64,000 nucleotides of DNA from Leptodontidium sp. MPI-SDFR-AT-0119. Its lineage: Eukaryota; Ascomycota; Leotiomycetes; Helotiales; Leptodontidiaceae. Under the pieces are notes generated by a model that worked only from the letters and a program-made list of their open reading frames with translations, did not search any database and had not been told where the DNA came from. The stretch covers positions 2,170,001 to 2,234,000 of the forward strand of contig JAHLEZ010000001.1 of NCBI GenBank assembly GCA_020726505.1, given 5' to 3'. Positions within the stretch are counted from its first letter, which is position 1. Each line of letters begins with the position of its first letter. This document shows, piece after piece, positions 23,055 through 35,240 of the stretch. A program made the position numbers and the translations under genes.

Positions 23055-23677
23055 TTCTTTCACGCTTGCTGCGTATGTCCTTGCTGTTGGGGCGTTTGCT
23101 TGGTCGGCTTTGATGGCGTGGCATTCTCCAAGGTGTAGAGCTGGGAAAAGAGGTGCTGTGAGAGTGGATAATGGTGTACTTATGGCTCGGGCTCGTGTTT
23201 GACAGTTTTTCTCGTTCAAGTCGGTCGAGATTACTGGCTGGCATTCTCTATCTGGATGGTTGCATGGTGGGATGCCCGACTTGGGTGAATCTTGGGTAAC
23301 GATGAGATTAAGAGCTCTCTATCTATTTCAATACACTTGATATATATTTTACCTTAGTGAATTGCTTTGGTGTTGCGAACGTCTTTTTACATCTCCCACC
23401 TAGCTTATTCAGTCAACACTTAGAGCGAGGACTTTGCGCTCTCAGCTCCTGAAACAAAACAGTCCCGGTTCTAAATAGATGCGCTCACATATCCGCACCA
23501 GAACCCCTCCCTATTTACCTCCCTTCTACTTCCCAAAGTTACATGATCTCTGCGTCATCCCAACAATTCTTCCGAAACATGTTTCCTTCTCCTTCTCCTC
23601 GCCTCGGATACACGTGACCCTCCCCCTTTCCACCCTTACCTAGAAACAGCTTCATCCCTGCGATCTCGACGTGAAGC

Positions 23678-23693
23678 TTTGTGTTGCACATCG
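23678..23693 (-). repeat. Dispersed motif copy 3
   Basis: Plus-strand reading TTTGTGTTGCACATCG. The core GATGTGCAAC is on the minus strand, with one substitution in the A-tract. Confidence 0.5.
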
Positions 23694-24831
23694 TGATGTG
23701 GCGGTCTGAGCAAAGAACATACATATTGGAGATTTAATAAAGATAATATAACTGGGGGGCTTTTTTTTTGGGACGGCTTTGTGCCGTTTGCTGAACGATT
23801 CAGCGGTGGTTGTGCTTCTAGTTTGAAACGGGTTTTTTGGATTGTTGTGAATATTTCCGAAATATTCTGTGAACTACCAATCTAATTTAGCACCTGGGGA
23901 GGATTAAATTCTTTATGATTTTTGATTAGAATAGTTAAAATGGTCTATACCATGCCCTGTGGTCTTTCTAGCAAAATGCGACTATCCCAGCACCGTCTTT
24001 CGACTTCTCAAATTCTTCCAATTCACGTAGGCACTCTTCTACCTCCAGCAAGGCACCTTTTCCATAAGCCCATCTTCATCTTCCAAAAACTCTTCCCCGC
24101 CCCTTCGTCTTCTTTTGCGAACATTTTTCAAGGTTCCCGCCGACTCGCTTGTACCAACGATCCCAGATCCCGCAGACTTCTACATGATTATCGTCCTCAT
24201 CAATCCCCCTCATATTTGGAGGCAATATTCTCCAATTATCGTACCCCTTGCCTCCACTTATCAATATTCTCCCTATTATTTCTGACCAGGTCTTGGAAAT
24301 GCCAACTTGAGGCTGATCCAAAACCAAAGAGCTCCTTGAGGATCACGTCAAGTGTGCTCTAAGGCGGCCACAGATTGGTGTGAGGGATGTCCATTTGTTA
24401 CAGCCGATGCAAGATTAAACGGTATGAGATAGTAGGTTGATGATAACTTGCATTTTCTTCAAAGCATGTTGATCTGAAAATTCGGAGAGAGAAACCGTTG
24501 CCAATGAAGGCGCGACGTAGCAGGGCGTCGATCGTCATTACCATAATCTCGGTCTTTCGGATTTCCCCTCCCAGTTCACTTAATGAATATGACAATGACG
24601 TAGCAATTAAAAGAAATTCAAATCACTAGTCACCATACCTCATCCCACAAGTACCTACCTATCCACATCTTCCGTCCGATCGGCTCGCAGTAAACAGATC
24701 GACCGCCAAGCCTCGCTTAACCCCCTTTCCCCTCTCCCTCCCTCGCCCGCTCACCTTTCACTTGCCTGCAATCTGACGAGGCTTTGCAATTCACCTTCAC
24801 CTTCCATTTTCGCCAATCTGGGCAAATTTCA

Positions 24832-24859
24832 TTTTTGTCGCACGTCGCAGTTTTGTTTA
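24832..24859 (-). repeat. Dispersed motif copy 4 (extended form)
   Basis: On the minus strand it reads GTAAACAAAACTGCGACGTG followed by CGACAAAAA. This nearly matches the extended copy at 50539-50568 over about 30 bp. Confidence 0.6.
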
Positions 24860-26147
24860 CTTTCGGCAAGCGAGAAAAATGAGTGATTTCTCGAATTCCC
24901 CCTTTAGTTCGGCTCGTGTTGCTATCAAGTATCAAGTATCATGTGCCCCACAATATTAACGTATTGATACCTAAGAACATGTTACAACATCTCTAGAAGT
25001 TTTTAATATCAGGTGATATCTGATTTAAGTAATTTATGTATTCTAGACGAAACATTTGGCCCGAAAGCAGAAGTGGAAGGGTTGCGAGACACTGTGTCTG
25101 GTTCTGAAAGCCCGAAGACAAAAGACTGTCACAGAACCATTTCTGGAAGTAAAACATAAGGCATGAAGCTTAACAAATCAAATTGTTCCTGCAACCCATG
25201 GTTACTTCTCTCGAAACCGCCCCTCAGAAGTATAGCGAGACATCTTTGTCTCCACATCAGTTGCTCTGATACCTGGGGATTTTTACTCGTCCTTCTGTTT
25301 TTAAATCCAGTAAAGAAATTGTACCGATTGAAGCTCTGCTTCTCCACAATTCTCTTCGATTTTCTATCGCAACTGTTTTAGCGTATTTCCTTCTGAATTC
25401 CCAAAGAGGTTGAGTTCAGTGGCGTCTGAGAGACATTCGATAGATAGATCGAGGAATTTGCTGACGAAATGTTTTGACTTTGAATTCAGCATAGGACTTT
25501 TCCGTTCGCGGGAAGATCTCCTTGTAGTTTGGAAGGCGTGGAATGGGTCTGAAGAGACTGGGGAGGCAGCGATAATACATAAGCAAGGCACTCCCTATGA
25601 AACTGTCTAGTGTCGACATAGATTCAATTTCATTATTTCTGGTGGGACCAAAGTACTATCTTATGCTCCTCTTCACAAGGGTTATGTCCCTGATCCCTCC
25701 TTTCTCCTGATGCCTCCAAGAAACCAGGATTCCGCAGAAATCAAGATGCACGTTGAGTCAAGGCACACTAACAGTCAAGATACTGTATGGTAGAGAGTAC
25801 AAACTGGTGAATTTCTCATCGAAAACAAACTCCTTAGGCCTGTATTAACTAAACCGTCATGTCTGACAAGGAAAAGATCTCACCGTAAAATCTACCCGGT
25901 TTCTGAAATACACCACAACGGCCTTGGTATTCTTCCCTTACATGTTGCATTTCCATCTATATCGTTTAAATAACGGAGAAATAAAATGCGATAATATCCA
26001 CCATGCGTCCAAGCACACAGCTAGGGATTCTGAAGCCTTCCCTAGCTCCACGCCACTCCACCTCACGTATTCGTTCACCTTCACTTTCTCATTCACCTCC
26101 CACAACCACTATCCTAGCACACTCCACCAAGCTAGTAACCTAAAACA

Positions 26148-26163
26148 TTCTGTTGCACATCGC
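26148..26163 (-). repeat. Dispersed motif copy 5
   Basis: Plus-strand reading TTCTGTTGCACATCGC; the minus strand gives GCGATGTGCAACAGAA. Confidence 0.6.
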
Positions 26164-26564
26164 AATCTCGTTGCTACGTCAACAGTCCTCGCTAATAGCT
26201 CGCATTTATATAGAAACTCCATTTCAAGACAAAGTCAACAAACCCTCGCTTAATGCGAAATACATGCTTGGCACAACACCCAATCACAAGAGAACGCAGC
26301 ACAATTCAACAATCCAACGGCTACGTTGACTGATGATGGGATTTTCTTTTTTTACTACATTAATCATATTTAGATGCGGTAAAAATTGCCTTCATCACTT
26401 CCTTAGGTACAGAATGGAATACAAAGGCAGGAAAGAAGAGTCTTCGCCAGCCAACAAAAAATATCTCAATCTCAATCATCGCTTACCCTCCCACCTTTTC
26501 CTCCCTATTCACTGGCAAACTCGCTCACCACCACCAACCGCTACGGAATATACTTCCTCCGCTG

Positions 26565-26590
26565 TTTTGTTGCACATCGTATAGTTGTTT
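26565..26590 (-). repeat. Dispersed motif copy 6
   Basis: Plus-strand reading TTTTGTTGCACATCGT followed by ATAGTTGTTT. The flank aligns with the GTAAACAA flank of copies 4 and 8. Confidence 0.6.
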
Positions 26591-27223
26591 ACATCCCTTT
26601 CACCAACCAACCACAAGCTAACGAAACGTGGCACGCGTTGGATAACAATTATATCACCCATCCCTTCCACTGTAATACATCAAGTCAAACCAAGTCAATT
26701 AAACCCAACTAAACTCAACGCCGATTTCATAACCAAATAGCACAATACCGTACTGCTCTAGCAACTTTCTCATGCTTTTCGAAAGCCGATAGTCCTCTAA
26801 CTCGAAACTGCGCTTCGGAGGGCATGTATGTGAACGCATAGATCTCTCTCTCGCGCGATATTTCAGGTAGGACATGTACCGGCCTCCGATCCAGTCACTC
26901 AGCCAGTCAGTCCTAAACAATCAGAGAATGAAATGGGAACGTTGAGACAACAAGCCCACACCTCCCAACAAAAGTCTCGGGATTTTCACATGCATGCTCA
27001 GCCTTGACAAGACAAGCATATATCACAATTTCACAAGCCAAAAGGAAGAAGCAAAGCACATAACTACTCCATGTTCGGAGAACAGAACGCCTCTTTTCCA
27101 TTCATTCACATACACGTGCTACGTGCCACTTTACTCATACCAAGCACATCACATTTTTATTTCCATCATCTTTAATCATCAACAAGCACATTTACTTCCA
27201 CTCCCCCACCCCATCAACACGAT

Positions 27224-29338
27224 CTAAAAGTCAAAATCCCCTCGGAAAGCCTCAACATCCATCCCAACCACCACCCGTTCCGCTAGATCCCGTCTGCCCA
27301 TCTGACTAAACACCCTCCTGAGGGTATCATAAAGATTCGTGCTCTGGTTCTGGCTAATCATACGTTCCAGCTCGGCTTCACTCACGTTGCCGTTCGCATC
27401 GACGCCGAGGCCGCCAGCACCACTGAGAATATCGCGGGCCTTCTCGCGGCCCTCGTTCTCCACGACTTTGTGCATGGCGAGCGCACCGAGGAGGTGCGAT
27501 GCCGCCTCGTCATAGCAGCCGATGTTGATGCAGGACACACCGAGGTTGTAGCGGGCGCGCACGAAGTTCGTGCGGAGCGTGAGGGCCTTTTCGTACGCGG
27601 CTATGGCTTCCTCGCTGCGACCGCTGTTGGCGAGGGTTGCGCCGAGCCGGTTCCAGAGGAGGTGGACTTGGTCTTTTTGGGTGGAGGCACCGGACTCGGT
27701 GGATGCGAGAGCGGCGGAGAAGCAGTCGACTGCTTTGTCGTATTCTTCTGCGCCGTAGAAGAGTACGCCGAGACCGACTTGCACGTCGGGATCCATGTGT
27801 TCGCCATCCGGAGAGAGCTGGGCGGCGGAGATAAAGAGATCGGTTACTTTTTCGTGGAGGAGGTGGCGGTCTGTGAAGCCTATTTCGACATCCGAGGAGA
27901 GGGAAGTGGGGGAGATGATGGAGGGGTATTTGACGGAGAGCCAGCGCTCCAGGGTGCGGTAGGCGGTGCTGTCATAGCCTTCGTTGGTGTAGCTTACTGC
28001 TAGGCCCATGAGGGCTACGAGGTTGTTAGGGTCGATCTTGACGGCTTGCTCAAGAGCGCGGATAGCGGGGGTTTCTTTCTCGTTTTGAGCCTGTGCGGAG
28101 CCAAGGAGAACCCAGGCATCGATATGTTGGGGGTCTTTCTGGACTGCTGCTTCGAAAGCTAGTGCTGCGAGTGAGAGATTTCCTCCCTCCTGCATAATCC
28201 TCACGCCTTCCTCGAACGGATTGCCAACTTCCTTGAAGATGTTATCCTCTTCAAACATATAATCTCCCAGCTGTGGGTCTCTGAAAGGTTGGTGAGTGTT
28301 TAACCCATCAAAGCCATCCCACTGATCGAAATCACCCATATGACCCAGGTTCTCGTTTTCGGCAAGCTCCCTAGCAGCAGCAGTCTCAGCTTGTATGCCT
28401 CTCCAGATGGATTCGAAATCACCAAATTCATTGGTTTCGGATTCAAGGACTGACCTGTCCATTTGTTCCAACTCTGCTTCTGCCGCTAGACTCTCGTCCT
28501 GTTCTCGGCCCTGTATGTCAATCTGCTTGAATTGCTCTTCCCAGTGCTCATCGTCGAGTTCTATCATCTTCCCTTTTCCTTTATCCTGCTGTTGAAAGTT
28601 TTGTGGCTGTTGATATTGTGAATGGTTCATCATTCCCATGCCCATCCCCATTCCCATTCCCATTCCCATCCCCATGTTCATGCCCATGTTCATGCCCATG
28701 TTCATCCCCATAGGTGATTGATATCCTTGGTATCCATTTCCCATCTGTTGGGCCATAGGGCTACCCGTCCTCGCACCTTGATTCATCTGTTGGAAGCGAG
28801 CGAAATCTTGAGGACCGAACGCCGTGCCCTTGGGAACCTGGAATGCAGCCTCCATCCTCGCCTGGTCTACCCCAGGATTGAATTCTTGTGCCCAACCATT
28901 GATGCCTGGTGACGTGGAGCCCGCTCGCATAATTGGGTTCTGGTGGAGGTCGTGTTGCATGGCGAAAGCTTCTGGGAGTTGGCCATTTTGTTGCATGAAG
29001 TCATTCATCATCTGGTTGAACATTAGCCAGGCATTCTCTCAAGATAACCAACTTATTCCCGGTTCCCCTTCCTGCATCTCTTCCTTAAGCCGTACACCCA
29101 CTTCCTCACCCCCTTCCCAATCACACCAAAACTAGAAGAAATAAACACAGTATCAACCTACATTATCCTGACTCCCGCTCATGCCCACACCCCCCGTACT
29201 CCTCATGCCCTGCATACTCCCCCCCGGCCTGCCGACCAAGCGATCCCTCTGCAGACTCTTATCATCCTGAACATGTTTTGTGAACTGGCTCAGCGGATTG
29301 CCAGCCGTCGAGCACTCTGCTCCGCCCATGAAAGACAT
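27224..29338 (-). CDS. PEX5: Peroxisomal targeting signal 1 receptor PEX5
   Basis: Cycling receptor that binds PTS1 cargo in the cytosol and inserts into the peroxisomal docking complex. Exons 29338-29162 and 29035-27224 give about 662 residues. The N-terminus MSFMGGAECSTAGNPL has the conserved Cys9 used for ubiquitin-dependent recycling. WxxxF-type PEX14/PEX13-binding motifs include GINGWAQEF (W107), HWEEQF and FDQWDGF. A (GM/NM)n low-complexity tract lies between the first motifs. The C-terminal half has the TPR array, e.g. DPQHIDAWVLLGSAQAQNEK, DPNNLVALMGLAVSYTNEG, VDCFSAALA and ALTLRTNFVRARYNLGVS. Length and architecture agree with filamentous-fungal PEX5. The intron lies after residue 59; its acceptor (TTGAGAG) was chosen because it gives NAWLMFNQMM in frame. 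No damage is seen. Confidence 0.95.
28621..28707 (-). repeat. In-frame (Gly/Asn-Met) codon repeat in PEX5
   Basis: A hexanucleotide-like tract of CCCATT/CCCATG units encodes alternating Met-Gly and Met-Asn-Met-Gly. It is a likely length-polymorphic site that does not disturb the frame. Confidence 0.75.
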
Positions 29339-30546
29339 CGTTCCGTTCCGTTTCGTTTCTTGCCGTTTCGCTTTGTATTCGCGGAGTGCTTTCTCGCCGT
29401 GCCGACCAACTGAGAAGAACGATTTCTCTGTAGTGGTTTATCAAGTCCTGCTGAATTTGTTCGTGTTCCCCTCGCAGGTCGTCGAGTGTCGTATCGTGTT
29501 GTATCGTAAATATCGAAACCGAGTCCTCGAGTCCGTTTATTACCAATCCAATCCAAACAACCAAGACCCCGCAGATATTCCCTTGCCACGTCAGATCAGA
29601 CGCCTCTTTCCTCTCCTCTCACGTCTCGTCGGTCTGTATGAATAAAGAGGAAGAAGAAAACGAACGAGAACACTCTAAATGCGAGAGTAAAATGTCGTGT
29701 GCGATGTAATGTGAGGTAATGTACAGGATGGAGTCGGAAGATGGGGCAGAGATGTAAGAGTGTGGGGAAGCTTGCATTGCCTTGGGAAGATTTCTGGCGG
29801 GTAGGTTGAGTAATTAGAGAGCCACCGAAGCCGAGGTGCGGTCGACGTCGGCATTCGGCGAGTGGAGGTCTTGGCGGAGTTTGACTGGAGATATGAATGA
29901 TTCTGGGAATCACATGAAGAGAATGAAGATAACTAAGAGATTGGAAGATTAATAGAAGCAGGAGACAAATCTCATATCAAACTACCTCCCTTCAGCCAAT
30001 ATATTTATTTCATTTCACAGATCGGATTATAGAAGATTGAAGGATTTCAAAACATCCCGATTATCTTACTATCAGAACCGCAATCTATGCTGCAGCCCAT
30101 CAGTCAAACGTCCATTCATACAAAAGAAATGCCAGAAACCCATCGATCCATCGTACAAGCCATGAGCGGAGTAATATCTAATAGGCCTTTCTTTCTGTTC
30201 TGTTCTCATCTGAGCCCGCCAGCCCCCACGCCATGCAAGCAAGCCTCAAGATGAAGAAAAAAAAACATTCCCTAAATTTACAAAAAAGTATAAACGAGGT
30301 TTGAAGACAAGGTATTCGCAGAAGGGGAGGACGGGGGGAGCAAAGGACAAGATAAAAAAGGCAGAAAGATCCAGAAATGCCACTCGCACCATCCCATCCT
30401 ATCCCAAACCCAGTAACTTTTGATACACTCGCCATGTTCCTCTCTTCCTTTCGTGTCACACTGTTGTACCCATCATACACTCTCCACTGCTAATCCTCAT
30501 ACACTCGCCCGCTCTCTCGCATCAGTCAAGTTAGGAGATGAGAAGC
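29339..30546. other. Spacer between PEX5 and RRM gene
   Basis: About 1.2 kb containing the PEX5 promoter/leader and the 3' untranslated region of the RRM gene. Both strands hold short CT-rich frames without domain signals. Confidence 0.5.
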
Positions 30547-31954
30547 TTAGAAGCCACCCTCGACCCTAGATTTTGGCGCACCACCATCACCGCGGGCCTC
30601 TCTGCTACCAGCACTGAAATCTATTCTGAGCTGACGACCATAGACCTCCTTTCCAACCAATGCCTCCTTACCCTTGATGGCACTCTCGACATCGACGAAA
30701 TCAGCGTGGGCGAATCCTCTAGGTTGGCCAGTACGTCTGTCAATGGCAACACGGACATCGATGACGTTTCTGATGTCACGGAAGAGCTTATTGAGATCAG
30801 CGTCCGACATCTCAAAGGCGAGGTTGCCGATGAAGAGGGTCTTAGAGGGTTCGGCCTCTCCAGATCTACCCTCGCGGCGCTTGTTCATGTAGTTGACAAC
30901 GAGACGGCGACCTTCAATGATGGTCTCGTTCTTGGCCTCAATGGCCTTGGCGGCTTGTTCGACGTTTTCGAACTCGACGTATCCGAATCTGTAGTCACTC
31001 TGTTAGCTGATGTTCGACTCTTCGGCAAAGTTACCGTGTATATGAAGAGATTGTAAGAAAATTGGAGAGACATACCCCTTGCTCAAACCTCTGGCATCAG
31101 TAGCGAGAGTGACCTTAGAGATAGTTCCGAATTCCACGAACAGCTTCTCGAGATCCGCGGCAGTGCAATCGAAGACCAAGTTACCAACATAGATACCGTT
31201 GGAAGGGCTTGGAGCAGGGCGGGGCTCAAATGGTCGGGCACCACCACGCATTTCTCTGCCACCCTCCATATCCTCCACGTCCTCCGCTATATCCACCACG
31301 GTCTCCTCCATATGAGCCACGATCACCACCGCCGTATCCTCCACGACCTCCACGATCGCCTCCATACCCACCGCGTCCGCCACGGCCTCCGAATCCGCCT
31401 CGGCCACCACCATTTCTATCACCGTACGAAGGGCGATCACCTCCTCTGCGATCATCATACTGTCTTGGCTCACGGGGAGTGTAGGACTGGGAAGCAGTGT
31501 CACCGAACGAAGAAGATCTCGAAGACTCAGAAGCCGAGTTGATAGCTGCATTCACAGCGCTGCTCTCGCCATCAGAAGTCCGGACACTCTCGGAGTTGAA
31601 GCTCTTCTCGGCATCATCGCTGTAGCGTCTGAATGCTGAAGGGACGATGGATGATTGCTGGGTCTTTGAGCGGAGGGCGAAGGGTGTGGATGTGTTGAGG
31701 GTGCGAACGCTGGTGGTTGACGACGAGGCGGCGCGGACGACTGAACGGCGGATCAAATGCCTAGAGAACAGGAAATTAGCGATGGTTCAATGGATCTCTC
31801 ATCTATCATCTCTCTCAATGCAATGAAGCAATGGCACAAGACTCCTCGAGCTCCATTCCATCCATCAATTGCACCAGCAGCGCATCAAAACATGCAACCC
31901 AATCTAATCCATCACCAATCCTCGCAGCAGACCAGCGGAATGGATAACTTACAT
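30547..31954 (-). CDS. Mitochondrial two-RRM RNA-binding protein with RGG/GYGG linker; frame slip in linker
   Basis: An Arg-rich, Ser/Thr-rich N-terminus (HLIRRSVVRAASSST to FRRYS) suggests a mitochondrial presequence. An RGG/GYGG linker and two RRMs follow: RRM1 with RNP2 IYVGNL and RNP1 KGFGYVEF, RRM2 with RNP2 LFIGNL and RNP1 RGFAHADF. Splice sites are 31952-31761 (first intron) and 31075-30989 (between the halves of RRM1). The start codon appears split, with AT at 31954-31953 and G at 31760. The coding sum is one base too long: an extra G in GGAGGGTGG near 31262-31264 throws the linker frame out before RRM1. Either this is a real or artefactual one-base insertion, or a cryptic 112 nt intron (31367-31256, GTATGG...GGCAG) removes part of the Gly-rich linker and restores the frame. 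The RNA target is unknown. Confidence 0.8.
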
Positions 31955-34900
31955 GATGAAGGTGTGTATGTAAGGACTGGGATCAAATACAAACAAAAAA
32001 GGCTCGATTCTATTGAAGTGTTGCTGTTGTTGTTTGGAGAGAGTATTGAGAGGAGGATGATGATGTATCGAGATATTTTCTTCGACTTTTCCCTTTCCGC
32101 GACAGGGTCAGCTCCACTTATTTTCGACGCGCTAAGCTCAAAAGAGCTTCAAGTTGATGGACCTTGCACCTCCTTTCTTTCCGGCTTCGAGAAGGAAAGG
32201 GAAAAAAGCTTGGACGAATGGAATGAAGAGAATTTCAAATAGTTTTGACTGCATAACAGTGGTGTCTCTTTTTTTGCCATAACAGTTTGGTATTTGATGA
32301 ACTATCTCCAATGCTTCAATGTTGAGATAGAGACCTTTTCTGAATGTTTTTGTTTAGATAGTATAAGAACGCCCTGAATTCTTGGTAAAGGACCAGAATG
32401 CCGTAAATCCCCTAAATTGAAGATCCTCTCGTAAGGGGAATTTTCAATTCAACGCTAATTTCACAACCCTTTCCCCGAAACACACGCAAACAAAAACCCC
32501 CCAAAGTATAGTTCCTTCCATAAGTATATCTCTTCAAGGCAAGTCGGGAATATCAGTCTGATCCAAATACGAGTTGGGTATTCTGGTCTCTCGCCATTCT
32601 GTTTATTCAACAACTCTACAGCAGATTCCTGAAAGCGATTCAATAGAACAAGAGAGAGGGTCTCCCATCTTCAGCTAAAATTGATAATTATCTAATAAAT
32701 CCGACTCGACTTTAAGAACTCAGCAGCTTCCTCACAACGATTCAGTAGAAGAAGAGAGAATCTCTCATTTTCAGCCAAAAATTGATAATCAACCAACAAA
32801 TCCAGCTCAACTTTAGAAACAAACGAAGCATCTATAAACTTCATTTTCATATGCTACTCAAGGCGTTAGGTATCGATGTTCTGACATCCAAAGACTTCAA
32901 AGCTACTTACAAGTCTAACACAAGCCCTCCAATCCATCCACTCTCCACCTGTAGAGTTCACCAATACCAGATCAAATGCAACTGATAATCGTCAAACGAA
33001 TCGATCTCAGCTCAAGTTGAAAAAGAAGGGATCTAAAATCTTCGTATCCATGTTCCACCTAAGTTCTAAGTCCCAAATGTTTAAAGATACAAGGACACTA
33101 CTTACCCCGGATTAGGAGCCAAACCCAAGCAAGAACCCTTCCCATACACCACACCCCCCCCTCAAAATCTCAAGACATACCTCATACATCGAGCACGAAA
33201 ACTCAAAGTAACAATCTAACAAATGAGACGAGATCACAGACGAGCCCCCCCACCCAGGAAAAAAATCACCTGCACATTACCTCATTACCCATCGCTTTTC
33301 TAAATAACATCAACACAATTATAATTACTTGTGGAAAAGGAAAGAAAAGAAAAGAAAAAAGGAAAGACTAAATACCTAATAATTCAGTAAGTGGAGTGAT
33401 CGAATCCATCAACGCCATCCATACTTTATTTACCCTTAACCTCCTTCTCCTTCACCCATATCTCTAACTCCCAAGTCCCAAGTCTAACTAACTCCAAAAC
33501 TCCAATTTCGATTCCCGACTCTGACTTTTGACTTTTAACTTCCCCATTTTCAAAAACCCATTACCCGCCCTCTCTTCCCTAATTCACCTTATCCAAAAAA
33601 AAAGTCCCCTTCCCCCCTCAACTCATCCCGCCTACTTCCTTTAAACACCAGCACTAAACACCCACATCATCCCACCCCCCTCATCAACCCCCCCCTCCCC
33701 CTCCCTAAAAGGGAAAAAAAAGCCAAACCCTCACCCTCACCCCCTCACCCAAAGATCTGGTCCAGCCGCATCTTCCCTGCCATTCCTGCCATTCCTGCCA
33801 TCTGATTACACACTGCACACTGCACCCTTATTCAGCCCTCCCACATTTACATCTACATCTCATAGCCCCCAACCCGCACCCACATCCGCACTCCCAGCCG
33901 CAACAGCCGCACAACCTGAATTAAAAACCCCCCCAAAAAATATCACAAAAATCCCCTCCGTACCGGGAGCGGAGGAACTCAAGTAAAGTGTACTTGTACT
34001 TGTAACTCTCTTTCCTTCCATGCATGCATGGCTGACTGAAGGGGGGGGTGGGGGGTGGAGGGAGAAACTCACACCTCACTCTCCCTCCGAGTTTCCTCCC
34101 ACAGCTCGATTCACAGCCCACATACATCACTTACTTACACGAGCCATGACTCGTTTCTATCACTCACTCACTCACTCACTTAATCACTTACTCATCTTTC
34201 CAATATAATTGATAGTCGACTTGAATAAACTTCTTTCACTTCCATGATCTTGATCTCATTTTCGTTCTCTTTCTCGCCCTCTCGTTCTTCTATAGACGGC
34301 CTAGCTAGCTAGCAGCCAAATGCAAGAATTAGAAAGGAGAGTGATGAGAGAGAGAGAGAGAGAGAACCGAGCAAAAACAAGCTAGCTAGCAAGGCCATCA
34401 AATGTATATATCTCAAACAAAGCAGAAGCGCATCTCCATACCTCACCATCCTCCCCTCCACTGAGTCATTCTCATCTAATATGGAACCAAGCCAATCCAA
34501 TCTAGTCAAAAAGAGACTAGGCCTGAGTGAGCCGGAGCAGAGCAGAGACGAGAATAGAGGGCAGTAGAGAGGAGAAGGAAGAGTGGTGAATCGCGCGGGG
34601 TATATCAAAACGCCATATCCCAACCAGCCGTCCATCCAATCCCCAAATCCAGACCCATCCATCCAACCCATACGAAACCCGCCATTTTTTTGTCGTTTTC
34701 CACAGCAGTCAATAAGGAGCTCATGTTTCCCATTCCATCCAGATATAATCAAACACACACACACACACATACATTATGCGCCATTATCCATGCCAGTCAT
34801 GCATATTACGCCTCAGGCCCAAGCCGTTTTTAGATAAAGAACAAAGGAGAAGAAAAAAGGACCTGTCAGGTCGAGTCGAGAGAGTGTGACAGCGTTGTAT

Positions 34901-35240
34901 GCCACCATGGGTATAGGCGAATTATAAAACCGACCAGGAAAATAGAAGAAGAGTAGTAACACAAGTAGGGCGAAAATCGTGCATCGAAATGCAAATCGAA
35001 AATCGAGAAACCAAGGAGGGGTGGTTGCCCAACATCGGGATAGGATGCAGATAACGCAGACTGCACTGCACAATGTGCGCGAGCCACGTGGATGAGATGA
35101 GAAGGTAGGGTTGAAATTGCCACGTGTGATCAGCCGTGTTCAATATTCTGGTGATTGGGCAATGTGACGGCGATCAAACCTTAAGTGGCAACCATCTTGT
35201 AAGCAGAAAATCGCTCATGAGATCGATGGCCAAAGGGAGA
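31955..35240. other. Intergenic region rich in simple repeats
   Basis: About 3.3 kb. It is A/C-rich with homopolymers, an A/G-rich tract near 33339-33370, a CACT repeat near 34160 and an AG repeat at about 34346-34364. It also has a CA repeat near 34752. Long frames on it are low-complexity translations, not genes. Confidence 0.5.

Larger units (their letters stand above)
23203..27223. other. 4 kb intergenic region with four copies of the GATGTGCAAC motif
   Basis: No supportable gene. Motif copies on the minus strand lie at 23678-23693, 24832-24850, 26148-26163 and 26565-26580. Short frames at 25364-25619 look protein-like but match nothing I know. Confidence 0.5.

Noticed and set aside
23203..27223. 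Search for a transposon between the motif copies
   Set aside because: No transposase-like or reverse-transcriptase-like translation and no terminal inverted repeats could be seen.
27470..28003. Plus-strand frame of 177 codons inside PEX5
   Set aside because: Antisense shadow of the TPR array caused by GC-rich third positions.
31226..31756. Treating the RRM gene's first frame as a separate protein ending at 31226
   Set aside because: It has no ATG of its own, ends right after the slip, and the RRM frame continues directly; one gene with a slip or cryptic intron is simpler.
31757..32242. Long plus-strand frame opposite the first intron and leader of the RRM gene
   Set aside because: Its first part overlaps the antisense of the leader and intron, its composition is not domain-like, and the minus-strand gene explains the sequence.
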